Assembly (NCBI GenBank): GCA_039105265.1
Contig: JAPFFF010000006.1
Location: forward strand, 4,774,001-4,838,000
Direction: 5' to 3'
Length of the DNA stretch: 64,000 nt
From: Tritrichomonas musculus
Taxonomy: Eukaryota; Parabasalia; Tritrichomonadida; Tritrichomonadidae
Positions 1 through 12,000 of this stretch are shown in pieces. The notes under the pieces were generated by a model. It was not told where the DNA came from, ran no database searches, and saw nothing but the letters and a program-made list of their open reading frames with translations. The position numbers and the translations under genes are program-made. Each line of letters opens with the position of its first letter. The stretch's first letter is position 1.

Positions 1-1055
1 TAATTTTTTTCAAATAATAAAAAAATATTCAGAAATTAAAAATTCGATATCATATTTATGATCAAATTTAGTTTGATAAAAGTGAATGAAAATCGGGGAA
101 TAGAATGTATTCAATATGATATTAATTGTTCTACAATTGTTTTTTTAAAAGTCCAATTTGAATATATAGAAATGATGTGAAAACATAATTATGTCTCCAA
201 AACAGAATTATGTCCACCAACTATAATAAAAAATAATGAAAACTTAATTTTATGATCTTCTATTAAAAAATAAAGAGATAACTCTAACAAAATATTAATA
301 GTTATTCATTTTTATTTTAAATAAAATCATTTCCATTTATTGTATCTCCATATGATGACATCGAAGGCTTAACATCTTTTACTGGTCAGAATAGTGGTGT
401 GAAGTGATATGTAAAAATATTATTTTATAAAACTCTATAATTATAGTCGTTTTGGTCAAATTACCTACTGTTGGCTCTGGTCGTCTTTGAAAAAGGTGGC
501 GAAGAAAATTATGGATGAAGATGAAGCGCTTAGAGTAATTAAGTCGAGGTTTCTGGCATAGTGAAAAAAAATCAATAGAATCCAATCTCAATTTTAAATA
601 AGATTTTTTTATTTAGTGAAAAAAATAAGGCAAGCACTTTGATATTTAATTGACTTCTCTCGATACATGATTCATACCAAATTGAAACATAAAATATCCA
701 TGGGACTTCTTTTTATATATATTTTTTAAAATCAATGCTCATAAGTTATCAAAAAATAATTATGATACTTGTGAATCATATGTCACATTTATATATCCTT
801 TCATTTCAATGTTATAGTATAAGAGATCAAAATTTGTTGCAATATAACAAATACAAGTATCTAAATCATCAAATATTTTGAATCCAAAGTAAGTTCTATA
901 AAATATTGAAATATAATATTTGTAACTGTATTTTTGTGATTATTCAAATTAAAAAAAGTATAGCACTAATGAAAACAACAAAAACAAAACCTTTGAATTA
1001 AAAAAAGTAAATGTTATTCAAAATTGCATGATAAACTGGAGAACCTGCAAAACAA

Positions 1056-1089
<34 letters not shown>

Positions 1090-1525
1090 GGCTAGAAAAA
1101 GAAAAATGATTATAATTTTTATTTCAATTTGTAAAAATTCAATGGATCATTTCACCATTATCCAGCTTATTTCCAGCGTTACCCAACTTATTACCGAATT
1201 TTTATCTCCAATTTTCAAAAAAAATTATAACGTTAAATTTTATTCATTAAAAAATGTAAAAATATAAATATGATTTGATTTTCTTCATTTTTGAAGAAAT
1301 ATCTATAAAAATAAAGAAAATAAAGAAAAATTCTACAAAACACCTGATATCACTGATGCCACTTTTTTGTAAAATTAATTTTATTCTTTTACAATTGATT
1401 ATTTTTTTTGAAAAAAATTGAAAACAACCATCTAAATTTGAAAGCAACCATCAAAAAAATAATCAACTTTTTTAAAAGCAACCACGAAATATATATATAT
1501 ATATATTCATTTTTATATAAATCAA
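1..1525. other. AT-rich intergenic DNA, no gene recognised
   Basis: No convincing gene is seen. Short open frames on both strands lack recognisable motifs. A run of 29 T lies at 1058-1086 and an (AT)n microsatellite at about 1487-1506, just ahead of the aldo/keto reductase start. A slightly less AT-rich patch at 370-590 may be an old gene fragment, but I cannot identify it. Confidence 0.5.
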
Positions 1526-2426
1526 ATGGAGCATATTCCTCGTTTTTCACTTGGAACATGGAAATCACCAAATGATCAAGTTGTTATAAATGCGGTACGG
1601 TATGCAATTGAAGAAGCGGGATATCGCCATATCGATTGTGCAGCCGTATATCAAAACGAGGCAAATGTTGGTGTAGCACTTCATGATGTTTTATCACGTG
1701 GAGTCGTTAAAAGAGAAGAACCTTGGATTACATCAAAATTATGGAATCAATATCACCATGCAGAAGATGTTGAAGCTGCTTACCGCAAAACACTTAATGA
1801 TCTCCAACTTGAATACCTTGATCTTTACTTAATTCACTGGCTGATTCCATTTGAAAAAGCAGATAATCCATTCCCAAGTGGTCCTGATGGCACAGTACTT
1901 GTTGATAAATCAGTCGATATCCATGAAACATGGAAAGCATTAGAAAAGCTTGTCGAGAAGAAACTTGTTCGTCACATTGGAGTTTCGAACTTTACAATTG
2001 AATTACTTGAAAAAAATCAAGCCATACGCAAATCAAGTTGAGTGCCATCTTTATTTACAGCAACAAGCATTACGTGAATTCTGTGATAAGCACGGAATCA
2101 TTGTTGAAGCATATTCCTCTTTAGGTACAGGAGATTCAGCCCAAAAAAATGAACCTGTACTCTTGGATGACCCTATTTTAAACGAAGTTGCAAGTAAATG
2201 CAAAAAAACGCCAGCCCAAGTAGAATTGCAATTCCTTTACCAGTTAGATGACCACCTTGTCATTATTGCTAAATCAGTAACACCATCCAGGATAAAAGAT
2301 AACATTGAACGAACTTTCACTCTGACTGATGAACAAATGGAGAGACTCAAAACACGAAACAGATGCTATAGGTATGGAAATTCATTGGCAAACTGGAATA
2401 TAATAGTATTTGGAGATCATTGGTAA
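1526..2426 (+). pseudogene. Aldo/keto reductase, broken by one frameshift
   Basis: NADPH-dependent aldo/keto reductase (AKR), a cytosolic (beta/alpha)8-barrel enzyme that reduces aldehydes and ketones. Two overlapping frames together give about 300 residues, close to the usual AKR length. The catalytic tetrad is visible: Asp and Tyr in GYRHIDCAAVYQNEANVG (about residues 32-49), Lys in ITSKLW and His in DLYLIHW. IGVSNF, NQVECHLYL (normally with Pro where this has Leu), IVEAYSSLG and the cofactor motif AKSVTPSRIKDNIE follow. The frames part at a run of seven A (2010-2016); six A would keep one frame. The start is the ATG at 1526, about 20 nt after an (AT)n tract. This is either a young pseudogene or a homopolymer sequencing error; the rest looks functional. 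Confidence 0.85.
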
Positions 2427-3220
2427 ATAAAAATTTAATTTAACATTTATTTATTATTTTTATATTCTATTAAACATGTTTATTATACCTTAGGTTTTTT
2501 TCAAACAACGATTTTTAAAAATGTTGGGAACAGTAAACTGATACTGGCAAATATAAATCATATCAGAAAGGACACATCACAACTTATAATCGTTGTTTGT
2601 TGCATTATTTTTTTTCTTCCTATACCAGCCTATCACCATTACATCCTTCGGTAAATGTTAATTTACTATTTCAATATAGCCAATTGCAATGTGACTTTTT
2701 TCTCGTATATGTGCAATCATATGTTATGTGAACCAGTACTGAAGTTGCTTGCGGGGCACGTCCGTTAGAAAAAATCTTATCAACTTTTTGCCATTAAATG
2801 AATTTAAAAGGTTGTAAAATAAACTTTTTCATTTTATTTTTTCTAACGTACGAGGCCTTAACTATATTGTTTAAAGATGAAATAACTTTTTGTATAAATA
2901 ATCAATTTTTTCAATGAGATATCTTAAATTTAAAAAATAATCAATTCGATATTTGAAAAAGTAAAATAGGTGTCATTCAAAATTGAATTATATGAAAATT
3001 TGCCAACCAGTTTACTTTAAATTATTTCAAAAAATGCAAGAAATCATGAGTTTGACAAAACAAAGATTCTTGTCAAGAAGAAAACATTTATTAAATAAAA
3101 AAGATATGAATAATTAAAAAAAAATTTTATTGAAATTTATATGCTCTTAATGTCACATTTCTATCAAATATGAATTGATATAATATTTGACTTATTTTCA
3201 GTCTTTTATTTTAAAACCTA
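2427..3220. other. Intergenic DNA with a small hairpin
   Basis: No gene is recognised. At 2763-2848 a 13-bp perfect inverted repeat (CGTTAGAAAAAAT and its complement) encloses 60 bp, within a patch of higher GC than its surroundings. It may be a small foldback element; no clear target-site duplication is seen. Confidence 0.4.
2763..2848. repeat. 86-bp hairpin with 13-bp terminal inverted repeats
   Basis: The left arm CGTTAGAAAAAAT (2763-2775) is exactly complementary to 2836-2848. Short flanking sequence just outside is also loosely complementary. Size and shape fit a tiny miniature inverted-repeat element, but there is no flanking direct repeat, so the call is tentative. Confidence 0.35.
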
Positions 3221-3224
3221 TTTT

Positions 3225-4995
3225 TTATTGTATATTACATTTTTTGCATCTATCGAAAACACCAGCTCCAACTGATGTTACTGAAATAGGAAATGGAAAT
3301 GGTTTAAGAGATGAACATTCTACAAAAGAATTCATTCCTATTGAAGTTAAAGAAGAAAGAATTTTAAATGTTATTTGTATTAATGATGAACACCTCTTGA
3401 AAAACCCATATCCGATTATTGTTCCAAAAGAAGGAATTATTATTTGTTCTAATGATGAGCATCCGCTGAAAGCTTCATTTCCGATTTCAATTACAGAAAA
3501 AGGAATTGTCATTTGTGCTAATGATGAATATTCTGAAAAAGCCTAATATTCAATTGAGGTTACAGAAGAAGGAATTGTTATTTGTGTTAATGATTTACAA
3601 TAAGAAAAAGTATAATATTCAATTGAGGTTACAGAAGAAGGAATTGTTATTTGTGTTACTTATAAGCATTTAAAAAAAGCATGATTTCCAATTGAAGTTA
3701 CAGAAGTGGGAATTGTTATTTGCTTTAGTGATAAACATTTAAAAAAGCATAATTTCCAATTGAAGTTACTGATGGTGGTATTAATATTTGAGTCAATGAT
3801 GTGCATTCATAAAAAAATGATATCCTATTGATGTTATAGAAGATGAAATTGTTATTTGTGTTAATGATTTACGATTTAAAAAAGCATTGTTTTTGATTGA
3901 TGTTACAGAATCCAGAATAAAAATGCATGTATCAATATCATTTATTAATTCTGATTTAATTCCTATAATTTTATTTAAGATCATTTCAAAAGATTTTGAC
4001 GGATAATTAATTTCAACTGACATTTTTAAAAAAGTTTTTAATATCTCAATATAAGCAGTGTTTGAAAATAATTTAATGTTAAAAAAGTATTCCTTATCAA
4101 CATCAGCTAATTTAATTCCACAATTCATCCTTATTTCATCATTTTTTCTATTATACATGAAAACTTATGATGTTAAAAAATGTTGAATTTCATCTGGAAG
4201 ATTTTAAAGCATAGCTTTTCATTCAATTTATCATATATATAAAAATATTTTATACTTCCAATGTATGCATGGTTCTTTGACCTATTTAAATATCTTATAG
4301 CCTCATTTATATTTGTACTTCTTTCTTCTCCTTGAATTAGCATTATTAAATACTTAAACATTGATTCTGAATTGAGTATTTTTGCTCCTTGTTCAAAGTA
4401 TATTTTTGCTTCAATTAAATTATTTTCCTCTTCGTATAAATGGCCTAGAGCATTGTAAACACGGCTGTCATTCGAATATTGGTATTTAAGAAGATAATCT
4501 TTTGATTTTGATATATTTTGTGGAATTAATTCTCCTTAAAAATACATTTGACTCAAGTAAAGACCTGCTTATTTGTTTGATAATTATTAATGATATCTTC
4601 AATATTGATGATCCTTTTATCCTTGTCATATGTTTTTCTAGATTCTTCGATGTAATCAATGTAATTGTAAAAGTCTTCATTTTCAACTTCTGAAACAAAA
4701 TCATCATTTTTTAGCTCTTCAACAATTTGGTCAAACGTTGGTCTATCTTTAGGATCTTGAGACTAGCAACGCTCAATAAGTTTACAATACGTTTCAGGAA
4801 CATAATTATCGATTTTTGGTCTTTTTCCATTCAAAATTGCTATAAAAATTTGAGGAAGTGTGAGGCCTGAAAAAGCTTGTTCAGTCGTCATTATTTCAAA
4901 AACAATGAAGCCAAATGCGTAAACATCACCTGAAGGCGTATATAATAGTATGAAATAAAAAATAATGATACATTCTTTTGGGGGCTATAAAGGAG
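3225..4995 (-). pseudogene. Relic of a kinase - Sel1 - BspA-like LRR fusion gene
   Basis: Read on the minus strand, decayed pieces succeed each other in the order of a trichomonad multidomain protein. About 4995-4700 encodes a kinase C-lobe: an APK remnant of the APE motif, GDVYAFGFIVFEIMT (subdomain IX) and QDPKDRPTFDQIVEEL (subdomain XI), of TKL type. The Trp expected before SQDPKDRP is a TAG stop at about 4762. About 4480-4200 resembles Sel1-like helical repeats (LGHLYEEENN, AKIYFEQGAK). About 3900-3225 carries about nine BspA-like LRRs with the consensus of [16 protein letters not shown]. Several frameshifts and stops separate the parts. The kinase N-lobe is missing and the relic begins less than 80 bp from the TMEM43 gene end, so it looks 5'-truncated. 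Confidence 0.8.
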
Positions 4996-5071
4996 AAAAA
5001 AAAAGAGAAAATCTTTAATTTTTAACATGTCTTTTATTTATTTCCGAAAATTTGAGAATGAAAAAAAAATA

Positions 5072-6487
5072 TTATAATTCAGTGACAATAACAGATTTAT
5101 CTTCACTCTCTTCTTTTTTATAAACCTCTTTTTCATTTCCAAAAGAAGCACTGAAATTATCATGATTAAAATTATTGCTGCTGCCATCCATGTAAACTGT
5201 CTCTTTGTGCTGTCCGGCAGCAATGCTAATTAGCAAAGGCAAAATGGGCAAAACAACTTCCTTAAAGAATGTACAACAACTACTCGCAATTTGTTTCATT
5301 GTATCTGAACCGAAACTCAAATCCACATTTGAACCCGAATTTTTGAAAGCATTGATATTTGTATCTCTGAATTTCATGTCATATTTCAAATACGAAAACT
5401 CTTGCAATTTCGCAAAGCACACGCAAAAGCCGCAGAAGATAGACAGAAGAACATTGCCAAAAATATCCAAAGCAAGCAAACTTCCGATAATTGCGCAAAT
5501 CAAAAGAGAAGCAGAGCCGACCAAGTCAGGTTTATTATTATTCAATGTAACCAAAAAATAAAAAATAATTGAAAATCGAATTAGCCACATCATCACTGTT
5601 GGAAAACCGCTCGTGTTTCCTTTCACTGCGTCATTGAGTGGAATTTCACCAGGTTGGACTGAGCCAACTTTATATTCTTGATAGATGAACGGTTGTATTG
5701 AATTATTCAATCGTTTTCCAACTACAGTGACATCACTCGGTTTCCATGCTTTAAACCAGACCCGCCGATCGCCCGGGGTGCACCAATCGACGATATCTCC
5801 TTGAAGGTCAAAAAATTGACCTATACGAAGAAGTTGATCAAGAATGCCGCGTTTGTACGATGAATAAAAAATGCCGCTTCCTGCATACTGAAAATCTGTC
5901 ACTTTTTTGTTTTCTTCAAAATTCTGGATTTGTGAGCCATCTGGAACCACTTTTTGATAACCGCCAAGTAACGTCATTGTGGGAGATATTATGTATGCGC
6001 CTGCTTGAATGTTGCTTGATCGAAATGAGAGGGATGGAATGATTGGGACTTGCGGATTAAAGTAAAGGGGATTTTTAAAAAAAAGAGAGGATATTTGGTT
6101 ATGAAGCCATTGCTTGTGATACGTGTAATGATATGTTGTTTTGGAATTATTGTTGGAATCTACAGTTGTTTTCGAATGAACTACTTCAACCCATTGACAA
6201 TATTGTACATTTCGTTCTAAAATACCGCATTCTTGAGATATATCAAAAAGTGGATCTTTGATGGTTTGAAAATGCATATTATTTGTATGGTAATAAACAT
6301 AATCATTATTCGTGGTAGGTTCATAAATATCTCCATTTATGGTATTGAATTTCGATGATAAATGACTAAATAATTTAGTTCGTCTAGAACAATATGACTC
6401 AAAAAATGTTACAAAGAAGCCACAAACCAGAAAGATAATAAGCTGATCTGATGGATCAACATAAATTTTTTTACTCAAAGTTTTCAT
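5072..6487 (-). CDS. TMEM43 (LUMA) family membrane protein
   Basis: A 471-residue protein resembling the TMEM43/LUMA family, multi-pass proteins of the inner nuclear membrane and ER in animals. Family signatures are the segment CQWVEVVHSKTT followed by a Tyr-rich stretch and KQWLHNQISS (about residues 100-135), an N-terminal hydrophobic segment (LIIFLVCGFFVTFF, about 17-30), and a C-terminal cluster of hydrophobic helices (about 300-380, plus about 425-440). The tail after the last helix is acidic. The start is the ATG at 6487; an upstream TTG extension would add residues encoded by an A/T homopolymer and is unlikely. It is divergent from the 6913 gene. Family assignment rests on pattern recognition; localisation is inferred from animal homologues. 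Confidence 0.75.
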   Translation of the reverse strand: MKTLSKKIYVDPSDQLIIFLVCGFFVTFFESYCSRRTKLFSHLSSKFNTINGDIYEPTTNNDYVYYHTNNMHFQTIKDPLFDISQECGILERNVQYCQWVEVVHSKTTVDSNNNSKTTYHYTYHKQWLHNQISSLFFKNPLYFNPQVPIIPSLSFRSSNIQAGAYIISPTMTLLGGYQKVVPDGSQIQNFEENKKVTDFQYAGSGIFYSSYKRGILDQLLRIGQFFDLQGDIVDWCTPGDRRVWFKAWKPSDVTVVGKRLNNSIQPFIYQEYKVGSVQPGEIPLNDAVKGNTSGFPTVMMWLIRFSIIFYFLVTLNNNKPDLVGSASLLICAIIGSLLALDIFGNVLLSIFCGFCVCFAKLQEFSYLKYDMKFRDTNINAFKNSGSNVDLSFGSDTMKQIASSCCTFFKEVVLPILPLLISIAAGQHKETVYMDGSSNNFNHDNFSASFGNEKEVYKKEESEDKSVIVTEL

Positions 6488-6912
6488 CTGTATATTGATG
6501 AATTTATAAAAAAAAAAAAAATGACTAAATTTATTCAAATTTTTGTATAAAATTTCTAAAAAAAATTAAATAATGACCGAATCATTTTGATTCAATTTTT
6601 TTGATATTAAAAAAATATGTATATTCAGGTCATTTCTCAATTTGATGAGGTAAATAAAGCTGAAAAGAGCAATAAAAAAGGAATAGAACAATTTAAAACT
6701 AAAAATAAAGGAAAAATTAGCAAATATAAAGAGATTAATCAATGAAAATTTAAAAAATAATATAATATCAAAATGCATTTATTACTTGTATTTGATAATT
6801 ATCAAAATTGGAACGAATACTCATTTCTTTCTAAGCAATTGCTTTTTTTATGAATTTGATTTCCACTTTTTCAATGACAATTTTTAAAAGCTGATCGTTT
6901 AAAAATTTACGT
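6488..6912. promoter_or_regulatory. Shared upstream region of two divergent genes
   Basis: 425 bp between the TMEM43-like start and the start of the gene at 6913. It contains a run of 13 A at about 6511-6523 and a TCATTTTT-like sequence (minus strand, about 33 nt ahead of the TMEM43 start) that loosely fits the trichomonad initiator TCAYTWY. In such AT-rich DNA this match is weak evidence. Confidence 0.3.
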
Positions 6913-8487
6913 ATGGAATTATCTGTTGATCTTATAAAGATCACACGTATTCCATACCACGAACTTGAGACAGTTTACATATCAGCAAATCTTGCTATCA
7001 TCCCAAATGGTCATCATGTTCAAACCAATGTATCGAACGGTAACAAATCAGTTAAATTTACGCCGCATAGATTTTCTTTTCTGATTGATCAAGATCCTTC
7101 TAATTCAGATTTATCTCTTGTTATCACTGTTTTTACGCATCTAACAAACAGCAATAAACAAGCAATTTCTTATGTTACTATACCAATTAACTCAATTCCT
7201 TATCGGAAAATTTCACAAGCATCGTTATCAACAACACTTTTATCTACATATTCTGTTTCACCAATTGTTAAGATTTCGTTAGGTATCAATTTAACGGATC
7301 CTTCTTCACAGTTTAGAAATTGGCCGCATTGTGACCTTCAGCATCCCAATGCTGTTTCTGTTGTTGATTATGATTCTTTTGAGAACGCTCCAATAATTGA
7401 ATTGGATTGTTTTGGCCGATTAAAACCTCCAGAGCATTACATAGAAAAATGCAAAGAATTAATTGAAGATAACTCTGAACTTTTCATGAACTTTATATTA
7501 AATGACTCATTAAGGAAATTTGTTCTTCAAAAAGCATTTGATAACTATCAAGATAATGATTATGTTCTCTTAACTAGCATAGGTTCTTCTGGACAACAAT
7601 CGCAATCTTCAAATATTAGTAAGCAAAATTCTATAAAAAATCCAAAGAAAATACAGAAAAACAAACCTCATACAAAGAATCTTGACCATCCACCTCAGCC
7701 ACCAAACGAGACTTCTCAGCCAACTCAGCCACCAACTGAACAAACTCCAAATCCGCGTAGGCAAATTCGAAACGATGAACAACTCGAAGTTCCACCAATT
7801 GACGTTAATATCGTTGGTCAGCAGCATATACCTCAACAAAGCTTTTCTCCGAACTCAGAAGCAAATAATGATTCACAAGCAATAAAGACCCAAGTTTGGA
7901 CAGTCTCACTATTAAAAAAGCAGCAACAAAATGCTCAATTAAAGCAAAATCAATATCAACAACAATATCCTTATGTTCAACAGCAACAACAGCCCCAAGC
8001 AACCCCACAAAATCATCAAGGTCCACAAGTTCCTCAGATATCCAAAAATGAGACTCCAACAAAACCATTTATACACCTTCGAACTAAGCCACAACCTTTT
8101 ACAGAAATGGAAAAGCAAAAGCAACTCTCTATTTTCAAATCTCCTCCAGTTCGGGGCCTTTTACAACAAAAAAGCGGACCAGCAGCTGAAGATAAAAAGC
8201 CAATAGGCCAGACAAACAAGAAAAACAGGTCAATTTGTGTTGCACCTAAACAAATTTCTAAACAAACTAGTCAGGGCCAAGTTGATGATATTCCAAGAAA
8301 TGATTCGCAATCACTAAGTGCAACTGCAAGTCCAACCACAATGCAGCCTCCAAACGGATTTGAGAGAAGGGCAATGAAGAAGCCAAAGCCGCCGCAAATG
8401 CAAGGTCAATTAATGGCATCACAACCACCAAATGGAAATGATAATGGAATCAGTTTAAGAAGGTTAAGGCAATCTTCGGAATACTGA
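6913..8487 (+). CDS. Unrecognised protein with C2-like N-terminus and P/Q-rich tail
   Basis: 524 residues in one intact frame. Residues 1-155 are beta-rich with alternating hydrophobics (FSFLIDQD, DLSLVITVFTHL, YVTIPINSIPY), loosely like a C2 or other beta-sandwich domain. About 180-225 is predicted helical (EHYIEKCKELIED, LRKFVLQKAFDNY). From about 230 to the end the chain is low-complexity, rich in Gln, Pro, Asn and Lys, with stretches such as QQQYPYVQQQQQPQ, and likely disordered. No catalytic motif is seen and I do not recognise the family. The long tail suggests a scaffold or adaptor, but that is inference. It converges on the CHD gene. Confidence 0.75.
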   Translation: MELSVDLIKITRIPYHELETVYISANLAIIPNGHHVQTNVSNGNKSVKFTPHRFSFLIDQDPSNSDLSLVITVFTHLTNSNKQAISYVTIPINSIPYRKISQASLSTTLLSTYSVSPIVKISLGINLTDPSSQFRNWPHCDLQHPNAVSVVDYDSFENAPIIELDCFGRLKPPEHYIEKCKELIEDNSELFMNFILNDSLRKFVLQKAFDNYQDNDYVLLTSIGSSGQQSQSSNISKQNSIKNPKKIQKNKPHTKNLDHPPQPPNETSQPTQPPTEQTPNPRRQIRNDEQLEVPPIDVNIVGQQHIPQQSFSPNSEANNDSQAIKTQVWTVSLLKKQQQNAQLKQNQYQQQYPYVQQQQQPQATPQNHQGPQVPQISKNETPTKPFIHLRTKPQPFTEMEKQKQLSIFKSPPVRGLLQQKSGPAAEDKKPIGQTNKKNRSICVAPKQISKQTSQGQVDDIPRNDSQSLSATASPTTMQPPNGFERRAMKKPKPPQMQGQLMASQPPNGNDNGISLRRLRQSSEY

Positions 8488-9070
8488 ATATATTGGCGAT
8501 TCTTTTTTTGTTTTATTTGTATCTTTATTTTAAATAAATCTATAAATATAGAAAGTAATTATTTATTAGTATTTATAATCGTTTTTTGATATTATGATAT
8601 ATATTAGAGATGGAATTGTATTAACTAAAGGATTAATAGTATCATTCTTAATTTTTTATTGATTATGAAAATTATAGATTATTGAAAAATGAAAATTTTG
8701 CATAAATAGTGTAAAAAGTGTTTAAAAGATGAATCTCTTTAGATTTATATGAAAGAAAAAAAAGAGAGTCTAAAAGGCAAAATGCTTGTATTTTTAATTA
8801 CATTTAACACCTTACCATCAAATTATGAAACTAATTTATTCTAAAGTAAATAATTATAATATACTATTTGTCAGTCATCTTTTGCATGAATTTGAGGCTC
8901 ATTTATTTTTAAAAGAAATATTTGAAAATAACATCTTAAGATAAAATGTAATATATAAGATAAACTAAGCCAACAATAACTAAAAAAGTAAAATAGTATT
9001 TAAATCATAATATTGTCAAACATTTATTGATAAAAAAAGAAAAAATAATTGTATAATAGTATTATAGTAT
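8488..9070. other. Intergenic, convergent 3' ends
   Basis: 583 bp of AT-rich DNA between two converging genes. No open frame, repeat or RNA gene is recognised. Confidence 0.5.
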
Positions 9071-12000
9071 TTAAACATTATTATTATTAATATGTTCAGA
9101 CAATTTAACGATGATGTCCTTAAGGTGATCCTCAGTACTTTTATTGTCATTAGATTGATAATCAAATGGGAGAGGTCCAATCAGCTGGTTAGAACGATAA
9201 GACACACCAAATTCATTGTTTTCATTATCTTTATTAGTGTCATTGTTTCCCAATTCGTCTAAATGAGTAAACTTCAAACAAAGATTAGGGAAGAAATCTT
9301 TTCTTTTCTTTGAAATTCGAATTCTCCTCATCTTAATCCTAATTTTCTTAGCATTACCATCATAAGAGTCGTCGTACGACTCTTCTTCAGAGTAATCATC
9401 ATTATCCTCATCATCTTCGTCATATTCGAATTCTCCATTTTCTTCGTCCTCGGATCGATTTTCATCTTCTTCATTATCATCATAATCGAATTCGTCATTC
9501 AATTCCTCCTCTTCTTCATCATCTTCTCCACTTCCATTTTTGAATTCATTTTGATCGTCCTCCTTATCATTCTCATCTCCTCGGACAGCGTATCTTTTGA
9601 AGACGTGGTTAATGCACTTTCTAGCGTTTGGAAGGTTATCAATCAAATAAGTAACAATTGGTAATGGAAAACCAAAAGCGACGGGCCCAGAAATTGTAAC
9701 CACATCTTTTGTTGGCATTCCAAGTTTCTTTTTTGTTGCCTCAATTGAAAGGCTGGCCTCCATCCAAGGCTTTGAAGGGCTGTTACCTTCGAAGACCATC
9801 TTTGACTTGTCCAAGCATTCGACTCTAAAGAGCGGGTAGTCGCCTCCATCGAGAACAGAAGCCCTGTAAACCGCTTGGTTGTTTGGATCAGAAATTGAGT
9901 AAAACTCCTTCTCAATTTGGTAACCGACGGGGTAGATGTACTTGTCAGTGTGATAGTGAGGCCTATCGTAAACAACCTCTCCTAATGACATCAGCTTGAT
10001 TTTTTGTGTAATTTGAATGGGATACTGGTAACTGCCGTCTTCTTTCCTCACAAGTGATGGACAGTCAATGTAGACTTTCGTGTCTGGCTTATAAATATCG
10101 TCGGCGGTTGAATTTGACCTTGTTGACCTTATCCTTGTTCGTACAGAACTTTGTGCACGCATTCGTCCTTTTTGGAACTTTCGAAAACCTCGACGAATTT
10201 GATGAACAAGCTTAATTAAATTGAATTCAGTCAGGTCTGTTAATTCGTATTTTTCTTTGACCCAATCGAGCTCATTTGTCATGTTCAAAAAACCGTTTTC
10301 AATCAAATAATTGAATAGTTTTTGATCGTCTTCTTTTTGGAGTTCAATTTTGCTCTTTCGAAGGTCATCGAAAAAGTTGACTCGATTAAGAATTCTCGTT
10401 GCTTTGTTTATAGAAATAGGCTCGGCAATGTCGAATGATTCAACTGATTCATTATTTTTGAGAGCTTTACAATAGTCTATAACTTTTTGAATGTAATTCT
10501 GAACACTTGCGTTTGACTTGCTTTGAATATTTCCAATTTCTTTGAACTTTTCTATGTCGGGATAGTTGCCAATAAGAGTAAGTGTATCGATGAGGCTTTT
10601 GTGATCTTTCGGCAAGAATGTTGACAATGCTTGTGACAAAACTTCGCATGAATAAGCAAGATTTTCATCTTTATTCTTTGTCTTGTAGCTAGCATAAGTG
10701 TTCTTTAAGTTGTCCATTAATGTGTGCAGACGATTTGTCAGTCTTTTTGTGTTTTCAGCAATGTTCTGTGAAAAAGTGAACTCTTCATGATTGTAGTTCG
10801 AAAAGCCGTACTTCCAAGTGTTGTAAATGAGAAGTCTATCGTCATTTATCGTCCACCAGTCTGCAGGCTTGATTATTTTAACGGGAGGAATTGGAATGTC
10901 ATCTGGCAAATTCTTCGCAGACTTGACTAACGTGTCAATGAAATAAAGAAGCTCCAAACGAGAAAGCTTCCAATTTGCACCGCCGGTTATTGTTGAATAA
11001 AAAGCATTTCGATACTTTATTATGAATTGCTTTTGAAGTTCAATCATTTCATCATCTGATTGGTCATTTTCAATGCATTTTTGATTGATCGATTCCATGA
11101 TTGGTGATGGTTTTGTGGACGATTCGATGGATGCTTCAATAAGCCAGTGAAGAATGACGTGTGCTGCAGCAATTATTCTTCTTAATTCAAATGTTAATTT
11201 TGTGTTTTCAATGATCGTATTCCATCGTCCCCAACCGAAGTTTAGAATTGAATTCATCAGCTTTTTAATTTTATTCAAAGTCCATAGATTTTCTTCTTTA
11301 TCTTTCTTCTTTGGACTTTTCTTCGTGTCTGCAAGTGAAGATAAAGAAGGAGTTGATTTTGAACGCAATTTTTCATTCAAATCTTCAAGACTCATTCTTT
11401 CTTTAATCTTTCGGTATCGTTCAGCAATTGAACAATTATCAAGATTGACATCTTCTTCAACAACTGGAATGTATTTTTGCCAGAAATCAGGAGCTGTCAA
11501 ATCAACATCAGTATCATTTTCTGATATCTCAAAATGTGCTTTTGAAAAAGTGGATCCTTCACCACCGACAACTGAAGCATGTTGAATTCTTGTTGATCTT
11601 GAAATTACTGATTCAATATCTTCTTCGCCGAATGTTTCTGAAGCGTTATTATCTTCCTCTTCTTTATAAGCATAATAAGCGCCGAAACGAAGAAGTTTTT
11701 CAAGATCAAGTTTCGATGAATCTTCTTTCTTTCCACTTCCAAGAACAGCGTGATCGAGACCAAGCTTAATTGATGCCATATCGAACATTTTTCGTTCATA
11801 ACTTTTAGCTGTTATAAAACGATACATTTTCACTTCTTTCTTTTGGCCAATTCGATGGCATCGTGAAGTTGCTTGGATGTCATTTTGTGGATTATAATCA
11901 CTGTCGTAAATGATGACAGTGTCCGCCGAAGCAAGGTTAATACCAACACCTCCAGAACGAGTACACAAAAGGAAGACGAATTTATCTGAGCCTTTTTTAT

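Noticed and set aside
1500-1525. Trichomonad initiator (TCAYTWY) ahead of the aldo/keto reductase
   Set aside because: TCATTTTT fits at about 1508 and similar words occur ahead of the TMEM43 and Pol alpha starts, but most genes here lack one and such words are expected by chance in AT-rich DNA.
2003-2040. Programmed frameshift in the aldo/keto reductase
   Set aside because: No slippery-site context other than the A-run and no reason for regulation in this family; mutation or sequencing error is simpler.
3187-3546. Plus-strand open frame of 119 codons
   Set aside because: The minus strand of the same DNA encodes BspA-like LRRs with conserved spacing, so this frame is a shadow.
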